Assembly: GCA_002254335.1 (NCBI GenBank)
Contig: NIVA01000104.1
Span: 1-7,673 of the forward strand
From: Bacteroidetes bacterium 4572_114
GTDB taxonomy: Bacteria; Bacteroidota; Bacteroidia; Bacteroidales; 4484-276
Reading direction: 5' to 3'
DNA length: 7,673 nt
A program made the translations under genes and the position numbers. Shown in pieces: positions 1-4,526 of the stretch; position 1 is the stretch's first letter, and each line of letters begins with the position of its first letter. The notes under the pieces are model-generated. The model was not told the origin of the DNA, ran no database searches, and saw only the letters and a list, made by a program, of their open reading frames with translations.

Positions 1-716
1 TAATCTAAATCAATATATTCAAGGCCCAATTTCCTGATATTTGCATAATAAGCGTTAAGGTTTTTGTAATAATTACGTTCGAGGTGGACTGAAACAGCAC
101 GTTCCCCAAATTTTTCTTTCAGGAACCATTTCTCTAAAAGCCTTGCTGTCCGTCCATTACCATCCTGAAAGGGATGGATTTTAACGAAAACCAGGTGGAG
201 GTGTGCAGCAAAATAAAAAACATCTGCTTCGTCCAGTTTTGTTTCAAGCAGGTATTTCACATCTTCAAAAAGTGCGTTTAGGTCAGTGGCAACTACTTCA
301 GGTGCGGCAGCAACATACTCAACCCTATCTTGTTCATTGATTACAAACATAGGGTTTGTACGAATGAGGCCCTGCCGGGATTTGGGCAGCAGGTTGGTGC
401 TTAATATGGAATGGGCCTTTTTTAGGTTTTGAAAATTAAGGGGGTTTTCAAAAATAAATTCATAGGCCCGGTAAAGGTCATCAGCTTTTTTTGTGTAATC
501 AGGTTTAAACCTTACTTTCATGAATTTATGTTTAAAATAGCTGTCAAAATCAATATCCTCGCCCTCAATTTTTGAAGAATAGACGGATGAAACCGATGTG
601 TAAAACTGGAAATAATCCACCGGGATTTCAAGCTTTGGAGGTGCATTTAATACATTAATAAAATCCTTTCCGGCAGAAACCTTAAATCTGTCTAACAAAT
701 CAGTTTGTAGTTCCAT
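1..716 (-). CDS. Fic family protein, class II-like AMP-transferase (partial, C-terminus beyond window)
   Basis: The frame is open from an ATG at 716 down to the left edge, giving 238 residues; the C-terminus is outside the window. Residues 181-192 read HPFQDGNGRTAR, the Fic core HPFx(D/E)GNGRxxR. H181 is the expected catalytic base, D185 and N187 position Mg and phosphate, and R189 and R192 hold the nucleotide. Residues 47-52 (SSKIEG) fit the inhibitory helix motif [S/T]xxxE[G/N], and its place ahead of the core is that of class II Fic proteins. Known members transfer AMP from ATP onto protein hydroxyl groups and are self-inhibited by the glutamate (here E51). Full-length relatives have roughly 350-380 residues, often with a C-terminal winged helix, so about a third is missing. 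The target is unknown. No small antitoxin gene lies next to it, consistent with built-in inhibition. Family assignment is secure; substrate is not. Confidence 0.93.
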   Translation of the reverse strand, partial: MELQTDLLDRFKVSAGKDFINVLNAPPKLEIPVDYFQFYTSVSSVYSSKIEGEDIDFDSYFKHKFMKVRFKPDYTKKADDLYRAYEFIFENPLNFQNLKKAHSILSTNLLPKSRQGLIRTNPMFVINEQDRVEYVAAAPEVVATDLNALFEDVKYLLETKLDEADVFYFAAHLHLVFVKIHPFQDGNGRTARLLEKWFLKEKFGERAVSVHLERNYYKNLNAYYANIRKLGLEYIDLD

Positions 717-731
717 ATAAGAGTTTATTTT

Positions 732-739
732 CAAAAGTA
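732..739 (-). promoter_or_regulatory. Candidate Bacteroidota -7 box for the Fic gene
   Basis: Read on the minus strand this is TACTTTTG, an exact match to TAnnTTTG, 15 bases before the Fic ATG. That would leave a leader of only about 10 bases. No clear TTTG lies 19-21 bases further upstream, so the call rests on one box in AT-rich DNA. Confidence 0.3.
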
Positions 740-757
740 TGGTTTTTATTGATGTCG

Positions 758-1179
758 CTATAACATCGTCAACACTTCCCCTAAAGGCTTCCTGTCTTTC
801 GCCCCACGTTTTTCAAACCCCTTTTTGGGATAGCCCAGGGGTGTAATTGCAAAAACCTCCTCGCCCGGTTTGAGGATGCCGCCCTGCTTTAGTTTTTCAT
901 AGTCAAAGGCAGCAATCCAGCACATGCCTCGTCTCGTTTACCGGCCACAATAAGTATGTGGGGGGCATCGCTAAACCACGAACGGGAATAACAAGCCCTG
1001 GTTTTTTCAAGATATCCGGGGCTTGAAACCAGGTAAAACCGCCAGGGTTGCCGGTTGGCCGCCGATGGGGCAATCCTCCCCGCTTCGAGGATGCGTTCAA
1101 GTTTTTCTTGTTCTACCGGCTTTTCCGGATCGTAATTTCTGATGCTTTCGCGCTGATGAATGATTTGTTGGAATTTCAT
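758..1179 (-). pseudogene. Nitroreductase family protein, inactivated by internal deletion with frame change
   Basis: The first 85 residues from the ATG at 1179 are a typical FMN-dependent nitroreductase N-terminus. The phosphate-binding RESIR is at residues 10-14, followed by a LEAGRIAPSAANRQPW segment at 31-46 and DAPHILIVAGKRDEA at 71-85. After codon 925-927 this frame gives only eleven unrelated residues and stops at 889. From 922 another frame continues the family at once: CWIAAFDYEKLK, then the glycine- and proline-rich LKPGEEVFAITPLGYPKKG, ending at a TAG at 758. The middle helices (about 35 codons in relatives, which have some 175 residues) are absent. A deletion of 3n+1 bases, apparently joined at a TG/TG microhomology, explains both the missing part and the frame change. 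Members use NAD(P)H and FMN to reduce nitro groups or similar substrates; this copy cannot make a complete enzyme. A REP-like hairpin lies 17 bases before its start. Confidence 0.85.
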
Positions 1180-1195
1180 AGTTTTAGTTTTTATA

Positions 1196-1226
1196 GGCTC
1201 GGCGCGTTTTAAAAACGCACCGAGTC
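1196..1226. repeat. REP-like hairpin, copy 1
   Basis: A 31-base inverted repeat with 15-base arms around one central base. The left arm is GGCTCGGCGCGTTTT and the right arm AAAACGCACCGAGTC. Arm position 2 is a G-T wobble and position 8 a C-A mismatch. It differs from the copy at 1478-1508 by one base. Downstream come a 16-base spacer (1227-1242) and GATTCG, as if a second copy had begun and then been lost. It lies between the nitroreductase start and the next fragment. Confidence 0.8.
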
Positions 1227-1251
1227 ATTCGTTCATCGTTAAGATTCGATT

Positions 1252-1278
1252 CCCTAAGCGACTCGAAGTCGCTAAGGG
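1252..1278. repeat. Strong 12-bp hairpin unrelated to the REP-like copies; possible terminator
   Basis: The arms CCCTAAGCGACT and AGTCGCTAAGGG flank a three-base CGA loop, with a single A-A mismatch at arm position 5. It starts five bases beyond the stop codon of the minus-strand remnant at 1284-1391, where a terminator hairpin would sit, but it has no clear U-tract on either side. It occupies the place that a second REP-like copy has in the 1431-1508 pair. Confidence 0.55.
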
Positions 1279-1283
1279 TATTG

Positions 1284-1391
1284 CTACCGAATAACCACCA
1301 GCTTCTCAACCTGAAGGATGTTTTTATGCTTATCGTAAACTTTCACAAAGATTGGTTTTAAATGGTTAGAAGTAATTGTTACTGTTTTTAA
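1284..1391 (-). pseudogene. Coding-like 3' remnant of a minus-strand gene (unknown family)
   Basis: One minus-strand frame is open for 35 codons and ends in TAG at 1284-1286. It lacks an ATG and is preceded by an in-frame TAA at 1392-1394. The translation contains HLKPIFVKVYDKHKNI followed by LQVEKLVVIR. Its alternation of hydrophobic and charged residues looks like the last beta strands of a real protein, and an ending such as KLVVIR is common in Bacteroidota proteins. I do not recognise a named family. It may be the tail of a gene destroyed when the repeats arrived, or a chance open stretch. A hairpin follows the stop closely. Confidence 0.35.
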
Positions 1392-1398
1392 TTAGCTG

Positions 1399-1406
1399 CA
1401 AATATA
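1399..1406 (-). promoter_or_regulatory. Candidate Bacteroidota -7 box reading toward the nitroreductase remnant
   Basis: The minus strand reads TATATTTG followed by C, matching TAnnTTTG plus a pyrimidine. There is no TTTG 19-21 bases upstream. If active, it would transcribe leftward through the 1284-1391 remnant and REP-like copy 1 to the nitroreductase start, about 210 bases away. Confidence 0.35.
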
Positions 1407-1430
1407 GGGAAAATTTGTATGTTGGTGGGA

Positions 1431-1461
1431 GACTCGGTGTGTCTTGGAGACACGCCGAGTC
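1431..1461. repeat. REP-like hairpin, copy 2
   Basis: A 31-base inverted repeat with left arm GACTCGGTGTGTCTT and right arm GAGACACGCCGAGTC. Against copies 1 and 3, arm position 10 changes from C:G to T:A and position 13 from T:A to C:G on both arms, so pairing is kept. Position 8 is again not Watson-Crick (T-G). The bases GGAG run into the hairpin, resembling the tetranucleotide next to known REPs. A 16-base spacer (1462-1477) leads to copy 3 and matches 13 of 16 bases of the one after copy 1. Confidence 0.85.
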
Positions 1462-1477
1462 TTTCGTTCGTTGTTAA

Positions 1478-1508
1478 GACTCGGCGCGTTTTAAAAACGC
1501 ACCGAGTC
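1478..1508. repeat. REP-like hairpin, copy 3, at the truncation point of the RAYT
   Basis: A 31-base inverted repeat identical to copy 1 except at its second base, with arms GACTCGGCGCGTTTT and AAAACGCACCGAGTC. With copy 2 it forms a pair in the same orientation 16 bases apart, similar to the paired REPs called BIMEs in enterobacteria. The transposase-like reading frame becomes recognisable within about 10-20 bases after its end. Confidence 0.87.
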
Positions 1509-1510
1509 TT

Positions 1511-1876
1511 AAAGGCAACCGAACCTTTAATTCATCAATCGGGATTTTATTAATGGCTTATGCTAAAGCAATCAATAAACAACGAAAAAGAACGGGGAAG
1601 CTATTTAAAGAAGCTACTAAGGCCGAATGTATTAGTTGTCAGGATGGGATAACCCCTTCATTTTATTCTGATGGGGGCATTACCAAAATAAATATTAAAG
1701 CACCTGAAAAGCAATATCCACAAATTTGTTTTGATTATATTCATCAAAACCCTGTGAAAGCAGGCTTTGTGAAAACTGACGTTGATTGGGAGTTTTCATC
1801 GGCCAGGGATTATTTTGGTGGCCGGAAGGGAACATTAGTGGATTTTGATATGGCGAAAAAGTATTTGGATTTTTAG
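1511..1876 (+). pseudogene. REP-associated tyrosine transposase (RAYT, Y1/IS200-like), C-terminal half only
   Basis: The longest ATG frame (1553-1876) gives 107 residues. Homology seems to begin earlier in the same frame, near 1520, where it reads NRTFNSSIGILLMAYAKAIN. RAYT landmarks are RTGKLF (residues 13-18 from the ATG), PEKQYPQICFDYIHQNPVKAG (51-71) and DWEFSSARDY (78-87). Intact relatives have about 180-220 residues. The N-terminal Y1 fold with its HxH metal-binding pair, usually in a PNHFHL-type motif, is missing. Upstream in this frame is only the REP-like hairpin and then a TAA at 1475-1477. The tyrosine at residue 3 aligns with the region expected to hold the catalytic tyrosine; this is inference. 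RAYTs are single-copy proteins that cut and move REP hairpins. This one should be inactive for lack of the HxH site. Repeats flank it on both sides. Confidence 0.82.
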
Positions 1877-1893
1877 GTTTGGTGTGACTCTTA

Positions 1894-1924
1894 GACTCGG
1901 CGTGTCTTGAAGACACACCGAGTC
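1894..1924. repeat. REP-like hairpin, copy 4
   Basis: A 31-base inverted repeat 17 bases after the transposase stop codon, with arms GACTCGGCGTGTCTT and AAGACACACCGAGTC around a central G. It has the inner pairs of copy 2 (T:A at 10, C:G at 13) and the C-A mismatch at position 8 of copies 1 and 3. Confidence 0.85.
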
Positions 1925-1926
1925 TT

Positions 1927-1970
1927 GACCGGGTCTTGAAGACACGCCGAGTCTTGACCGAGTCTTGTCG
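1927..1970. repeat. Degenerate REP-like copies in tandem
   Basis: From 1927 to 1953 a shortened copy keeps the right arm GAAGACACGCCGAGTC but has a shrunken left arm (GACCGGGTCTT). A further fragment starts at 1956. The stretches at 1920-1941 and 1949-1970 match at 19 of 22 bases with a 29-base period, so the tail arose by tandem duplication with loss of part of the palindrome. The array ends 12 bases before the helicase promoter. Confidence 0.7.
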
Positions 1971-1981
1971 GGACATATGCC

Positions 1982-1989
1982 TACCTTTG
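1982..1989 (+). promoter_or_regulatory. Bacteroidota -7 promoter box of the DEAD-box helicase gene
   Basis: TACCTTTG followed by C is an exact TAnnTTTG-Y match, 17 bases before the first plausible ATG (2007). Transcription would start near 1996-1998. No good TTTG is found 19-21 bases upstream, where the repeat tail lies. The box makes the longer in-frame starts at 1965 and 1977 unlikely, because they precede the probable transcript start. Confidence 0.6.
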
Positions 1990-2006
1990 CAAAAAATTTT
2001 TGTTGC

Positions 2007-3344
2007 ATGATGACTTTTGAAGGACTAAATTTAAAGGCCCCGCTATTGAACGCCCTCAAAGATATGGGCCTTAAACATCCTACAACAATCCAGGCAAAAG
2101 CATTTTCGCCAATGATGTCGGGGAAAGATATTGTTGGGATAGCCCAAACGGGAACAGGAAAAACCATTGCTTATTTGCTTCCCTGTTTGCGTTTGTGGAA
2201 ATATTCCAAAAATAAATACCCGGAAACCCTGATTGTTGTGCCCACCCGTGAACTCGTGGTACAGGTAGTTGAAGTAATAGGGAAACTTACAGCATACATG
2301 AATGTTGAAGTTGCCGGGGTTTATGGAGGGACGAACATCCGCACACAAACCAAGCTTGTAAACAAGAACCTGGATATTGTGGTTGCCACACCGGGACGCT
2401 TAGTGGATATTGTATTGACAGGGGTGTTAAGGCTGAAATCTGTTAAAAGGCTGATTATCGATGAGGTTGACGAAATGCTGAATTTGGGTTTCCTTCATCA
2501 GATTATCCGCATATTCGACTTGCTGCCGGATAAAAGGCAAAACCTGATGTTTTCGGCCACAATGACGGCGGAGGTAGGCAAACTGATCAAACAATTTTTT
2601 AATAATCCTCAAACAATTGAAGCTGCCCCAACCGGTGCCCCCCTGGAAAATATCATCCAAAAGGCATATTCCGTCCCCAACTTTTACACAAAAGTAAATT
2701 TGTTAGAACTGCTTCTTTCTGCCCATGACGACATGGTTAAAGTTTTGGTATTTACGGCCACAAAAAAACTTGCCGATCGTGTGTTTGAACAAATTGATGA
2801 TAAATTTCCTGATCAGGTTGGTGTAATCCATTCCAATAAGTCGCAAAACAATCGTTTTAATACCGTAAACAGTTTTCAGGATGGGAGCTACAGGATGCTA
2901 ATTGCTACCGATATTGTTGCCCGTGGGCTTGATATTTCGGAAGTTAGCCATGTGGTTAATTTCGATCTCCCTGAAGTGGCCGAAACCTACATGCACCGCA
3001 TAGGACGTACAGGCCGCGCCGATAAAAAAGGTATGGCGATTAGCTTTATCAACGAAAAAGAGCAGAAGTTTCAGGAACAAATTGAAGGGCTGATGATGAC
3101 CTCCATTCCAAAAGAAGACCGGCCCGAAGGCCTTATCATCTCAGAAATACTCATCGAAGATGAAATACCAAAAATCAAAATGCGTGAGGCAGCCCCGGTC
3201 AGGCTTCCCTCAAAAGATGAAAAAGGCCCGGCATTTCACGAAAAAAAATTAAAAAACCTTAAGGTCAACACAAAAATGACCCGCAAGGATAAATTCAAAC
3301 TGAAATACAAAAAACCAAAAACCAGGGGTCAAAAAAGAAAATAG
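2007..3344 (+). CDS. DEAD-box ATP-dependent RNA helicase (DEVD variant)
   Basis: A 445-residue cytoplasmic superfamily 2 helicase with the full motif set: a Q-motif region (F4, then PTTIQ at 25-29), motif I AQTGTGKT (46-53), PTREL (79-83), TPGR (128-131), motif II DEVD (152-155), SAT (183-185), ATDIVARGLD (300-309) and HRIGRTGR (330-337). The tail after about residue 400 is rich in lysine and arginine and ends in TRGQKRK, as in RNA-binding tails of RhlE/CsdA-like proteins. Such enzymes use ATP to open short RNA duplexes in ribosome assembly, mRNA decay or cold adaptation; which applies here is not visible. Motif II has valine in place of alanine, with both acidic ATP/Mg residues intact. ATGs at 2007 and 2010 are both possible. 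I chose 2007, behind the -7 box. It appears to be monocistronic. Confidence 0.95.
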   Translation: MMTFEGLNLKAPLLNALKDMGLKHPTTIQAKAFSPMMSGKDIVGIAQTGTGKTIAYLLPCLRLWKYSKNKYPETLIVVPTRELVVQVVEVIGKLTAYMNVEVAGVYGGTNIRTQTKLVNKNLDIVVATPGRLVDIVLTGVLRLKSVKRLIIDEVDEMLNLGFLHQIIRIFDLLPDKRQNLMFSATMTAEVGKLIKQFFNNPQTIEAAPTGAPLENIIQKAYSVPNFYTKVNLLELLLSAHDDMVKVLVFTATKKLADRVFEQIDDKFPDQVGVIHSNKSQNNRFNTVNSFQDGSYRMLIATDIVARGLDISEVSHVVNFDLPEVAETYMHRIGRTGRADKKGMAISFINEKEQKFQEQIEGLMMTSIPKEDRPEGLIISEILIEDEIPKIKMREAAPVRLPSKDEKGPAFHEKKLKNLKVNTKMTRKDKFKLKYKKPKTRGQKRK

Positions 3345-3591
3345 TTTTATTCCTGCAACTTGGTCTGTGACGGTAGTTTGTAAATAGCCGTTGGGTCAGC
3401 CGACAGTTCACCATTAACGCATCACCCGGTAACATATTCTACCAAATACGGATCAGTTATAGCCACCAAGATCAAAAATCTTACATCTCACATCAGACTT
3501 CTGATATCTTCTTTAATCACTCCCTCCATCCGCCGAAACCCCAGTGTAGGTGGACATACAACCTGATCTTCAAAATTTCCCACCACAAATT
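3345..3591. other. Intergenic stretch without a recognisable gene
   Basis: About 250 bases between the helicase stop and the next promoter. I see no open frame with protein-like composition, no strong hairpin followed by a T-tract, and no repeat shared with the 1196-1970 cluster. How the helicase transcript ends is not evident. Confidence 0.6.
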
Positions 3592-3623
3592 TTTGTTTAT
3601 CATAATAAAAATATCTACTTTTG
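3592..3623 (+). promoter_or_regulatory. Bacteroidota sigma-70 type promoter of the DUF177-rpmF-plsX-fabH cluster
   Basis: TTTG at 3592-3595 and TACTTTTG followed by C at 3616-3623 are separated by 20 bases. This fits the Bacteroidota consensus TTTG-N19-21-TAnnTTTG in sequence and spacing. Transcription should begin near 3630, giving a leader of about 20 bases before the GTG at 3651. This is the best promoter in the window. Confidence 0.75.
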
Positions 3624-3636
3624 CCGCCCAAATTTT

Positions 3637-3642
3637 GGGAGG
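3637..3642 (+). promoter_or_regulatory. Shine-Dalgarno site that decides the GTG start at 3651
   Basis: GGGAGG ends eight bases before the GTG. Such a strong site is unusual in Bacteroidota and is not seen before other genes here. Its first three Gs also belong to a short inverted repeat, CCCAAA-T-TTTGGG (3627-3639), which could partly mask it. Confidence 0.65.
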
Positions 3643-3650
3643 TAATTAAA

Positions 3651-4166
3651 GTGGATTATTTAAAAGATTTCATAATCCCTTTTCGCGGCCTGAAAGCAGG
3701 GGTTCATCAGTTCGACTATGTTATTGACAACAGGTTCTTTGATAGTATTGAATACGCTGAATTAAGCAAAGGGGATATTAAGGTTTCCATAGAGTTGACG
3801 CAACAGGAGCGAATGTTGATTTTCGATTTTAACATTGAAGGTTATGTTGAAGTTAGCTGCGACAGGTGTTTGGGAAAGTTTAACCAGGAGATTGCAGGGA
3901 GCGCAAAACTGATAGTGAAGTTTGGTGAGGATTGGGTTGAAGAATCAGATGAAGTAATTGTGATCCCAGAAGCTGAACATCAGTTTGATGTCAGCAAATA
4001 CCTTTATGAATATATTGTCCTTTTATTGCCGATGCGGCGTATTCACCCGGATGATGAAAATGGTGCCACGACCTGCGATGAGGATATTGTGAAAAGGCTG
4101 GGGCACCACCCGGTAAATTCAGGGACAGACCCGCGTTGGGATGTTTTATTAAAACTAAAAAAATAA
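3651..4166 (+). CDS. DUF177/YceD-family protein (large ribosomal subunit RNA accumulation protein)
   Basis: A 171-residue soluble protein. It opens with DYLKDFIIPFRGLKAG, has CDRC at 70-73, the central LYEYIVLLLPMRRIHPDDENG (118-138), a third cysteine at 142 and the family ending DPRWDVLLKLKK. All are characteristic of the Bacteroidota branch of DUF177. The two CDRC cysteines plus a later cysteine suggest a metal or structural site; this is inference. In E. coli and plants the family is needed for normal 23S rRNA accumulation and is encoded next to rpmF, as here. The GTG start is chosen over the in-frame TTG at 3621 because the latter lies inside the -7 box and the GTG has an excellent Shine-Dalgarno site. 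rpmF follows after 132 bases containing two inverted repeats. Confidence 0.9.
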   Translation: MDYLKDFIIPFRGLKAGVHQFDYVIDNRFFDSIEYAELSKGDIKVSIELTQQERMLIFDFNIEGYVEVSCDRCLGKFNQEIAGSAKLIVKFGEDWVEESDEVIVIPEAEHQFDVSKYLYEYIVLLLPMRRIHPDDENGATTCDEDIVKRLGHHPVNSGTDPRWDVLLKLKK

Positions 4167-4191
4167 AATAAAATAAAAATATATTTTATTT
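4166..4191. repeat. AT-only 10-bp hairpin at the DUF177 stop codon
   Basis: AAATAAAATA (4166-4175) and TATTTTATTT (4182-4191) pair perfectly around a six-base loop, in a run of direct AAATA units. It begins at the last base of the stop codon. It is too weak to be a confident terminator but may slow polymerase or mark an mRNA end. Confidence 0.4.
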
Positions 4192-4201
4192 ATTCGATAC
4201 C

Positions 4202-4244
4202 GAAACTAAATGAATTCTACAATGTTTAAGATTCTTTTAGTTTC
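4202..4244. promoter_or_regulatory. 13-bp inverted repeat upstream of rpmF, possible mRNA control element
   Basis: GAAACTAAATGAA (4202-4214) pairs with TTCTTTTAGTTTC (4232-4244) with one mismatch, around a 17-base loop. It lies 54 bases before the rpmF ATG. No T-tract follows, so a plain terminator is unlikely. Options are a processing site, a protein operator or an autoregulatory RNA for L32; nothing in the sequence decides between them. Confidence 0.4.
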
Positions 4245-4298
4245 ACATTAATAATAAGCAGCTAAACAGTTACATAGAAACAATTAATAAAGAATAAA

Positions 4299-4490
4299 AT
4301 GGCTCATCCTAAACGAAAAATATCAAAAACCAGAAGGGACAAGCGTAGGACACACTACAAAGCTACATCTCCAACATTGGCAACATGTCCAACCACAGGT
4401 ACGATCCACATTTACCACAGGGCATACTGGGTTGATGGCGACCTTTATTACAAAGGTAAGATGGTAATGCAAAAGGCAGAGGTGGAATAA
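4299..4490 (+). CDS. rpmF: 50S ribosomal protein L32 (cysteine-poor form)
   Basis: A 63-residue basic protein of normal L32 length. It starts MAHPKRKISKTRRDKRRTHY, the conserved N-terminal extension that inserts into 23S rRNA near the subunit's peptidyl-transferase side, and continues with LATCPTTGTIHIYHRAYW. Many L32 proteins bind zinc through four cysteines in two CxxC pairs. Here only the first cysteine remains and the second pair is replaced (AYWVDGDLYY), so this is the zinc-free C-minus form known from many Bacteroidota. No Shine-Dalgarno site is present; the leader is A-rich. plsX follows after 36 bases, probably on the same transcript. Confidence 0.97.
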   Translation: MAHPKRKISKTRRDKRRTHYKATSPTLATCPTTGTIHIYHRAYWVDGDLYYKGKMVMQKAEVE

Positions 4491-4526
4491 TCCAATCGGC
4501 CATAAATTAAAGATATTCATACCAAA

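Noticed and set aside
1..716. Fic gene as the toxin of a toxin-antitoxin pair
   Set aside because: It carries its own inhibitory SSKIEG motif and no small antitoxin frame adjoins it, which fits a class II chromosomal Fic instead.
1196..1970. CRISPR-like array
   Set aside because: The repeats are near-perfect palindromes with short, similar or absent spacers, too few and irregular for CRISPR, and no cas gene is present. REP-like elements beside a RAYT explain them better.
1965..2006. Longer helicase start at TTG 1965 or ATG 1977
   Set aside because: Both lie before the likely transcript start set by TACCTTTG at 1982-1989, and the extra residues do not look like part of the family; the Q-motif region starts directly after 2007.
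1695..2167. Minus-strand open frames across the RAYT fragment and the repeats
   Set aside because: Their translations are the complement of the transposase, hairpins and helicase start, with repeated serine/arginine words made by the palindromes.
3621..3650. TTG start for the DUF177 gene
   Set aside because: The TTG is inside the -7 promoter box, while the GTG at 3651 has a strong Shine-Dalgarno site and fits the family N-terminus.
4299..4490. L32 as a damaged zinc protein
   Set aside because: Loss of the zinc cysteines is the normal C-minus form in many Bacteroidota; length and N-terminus are intact.
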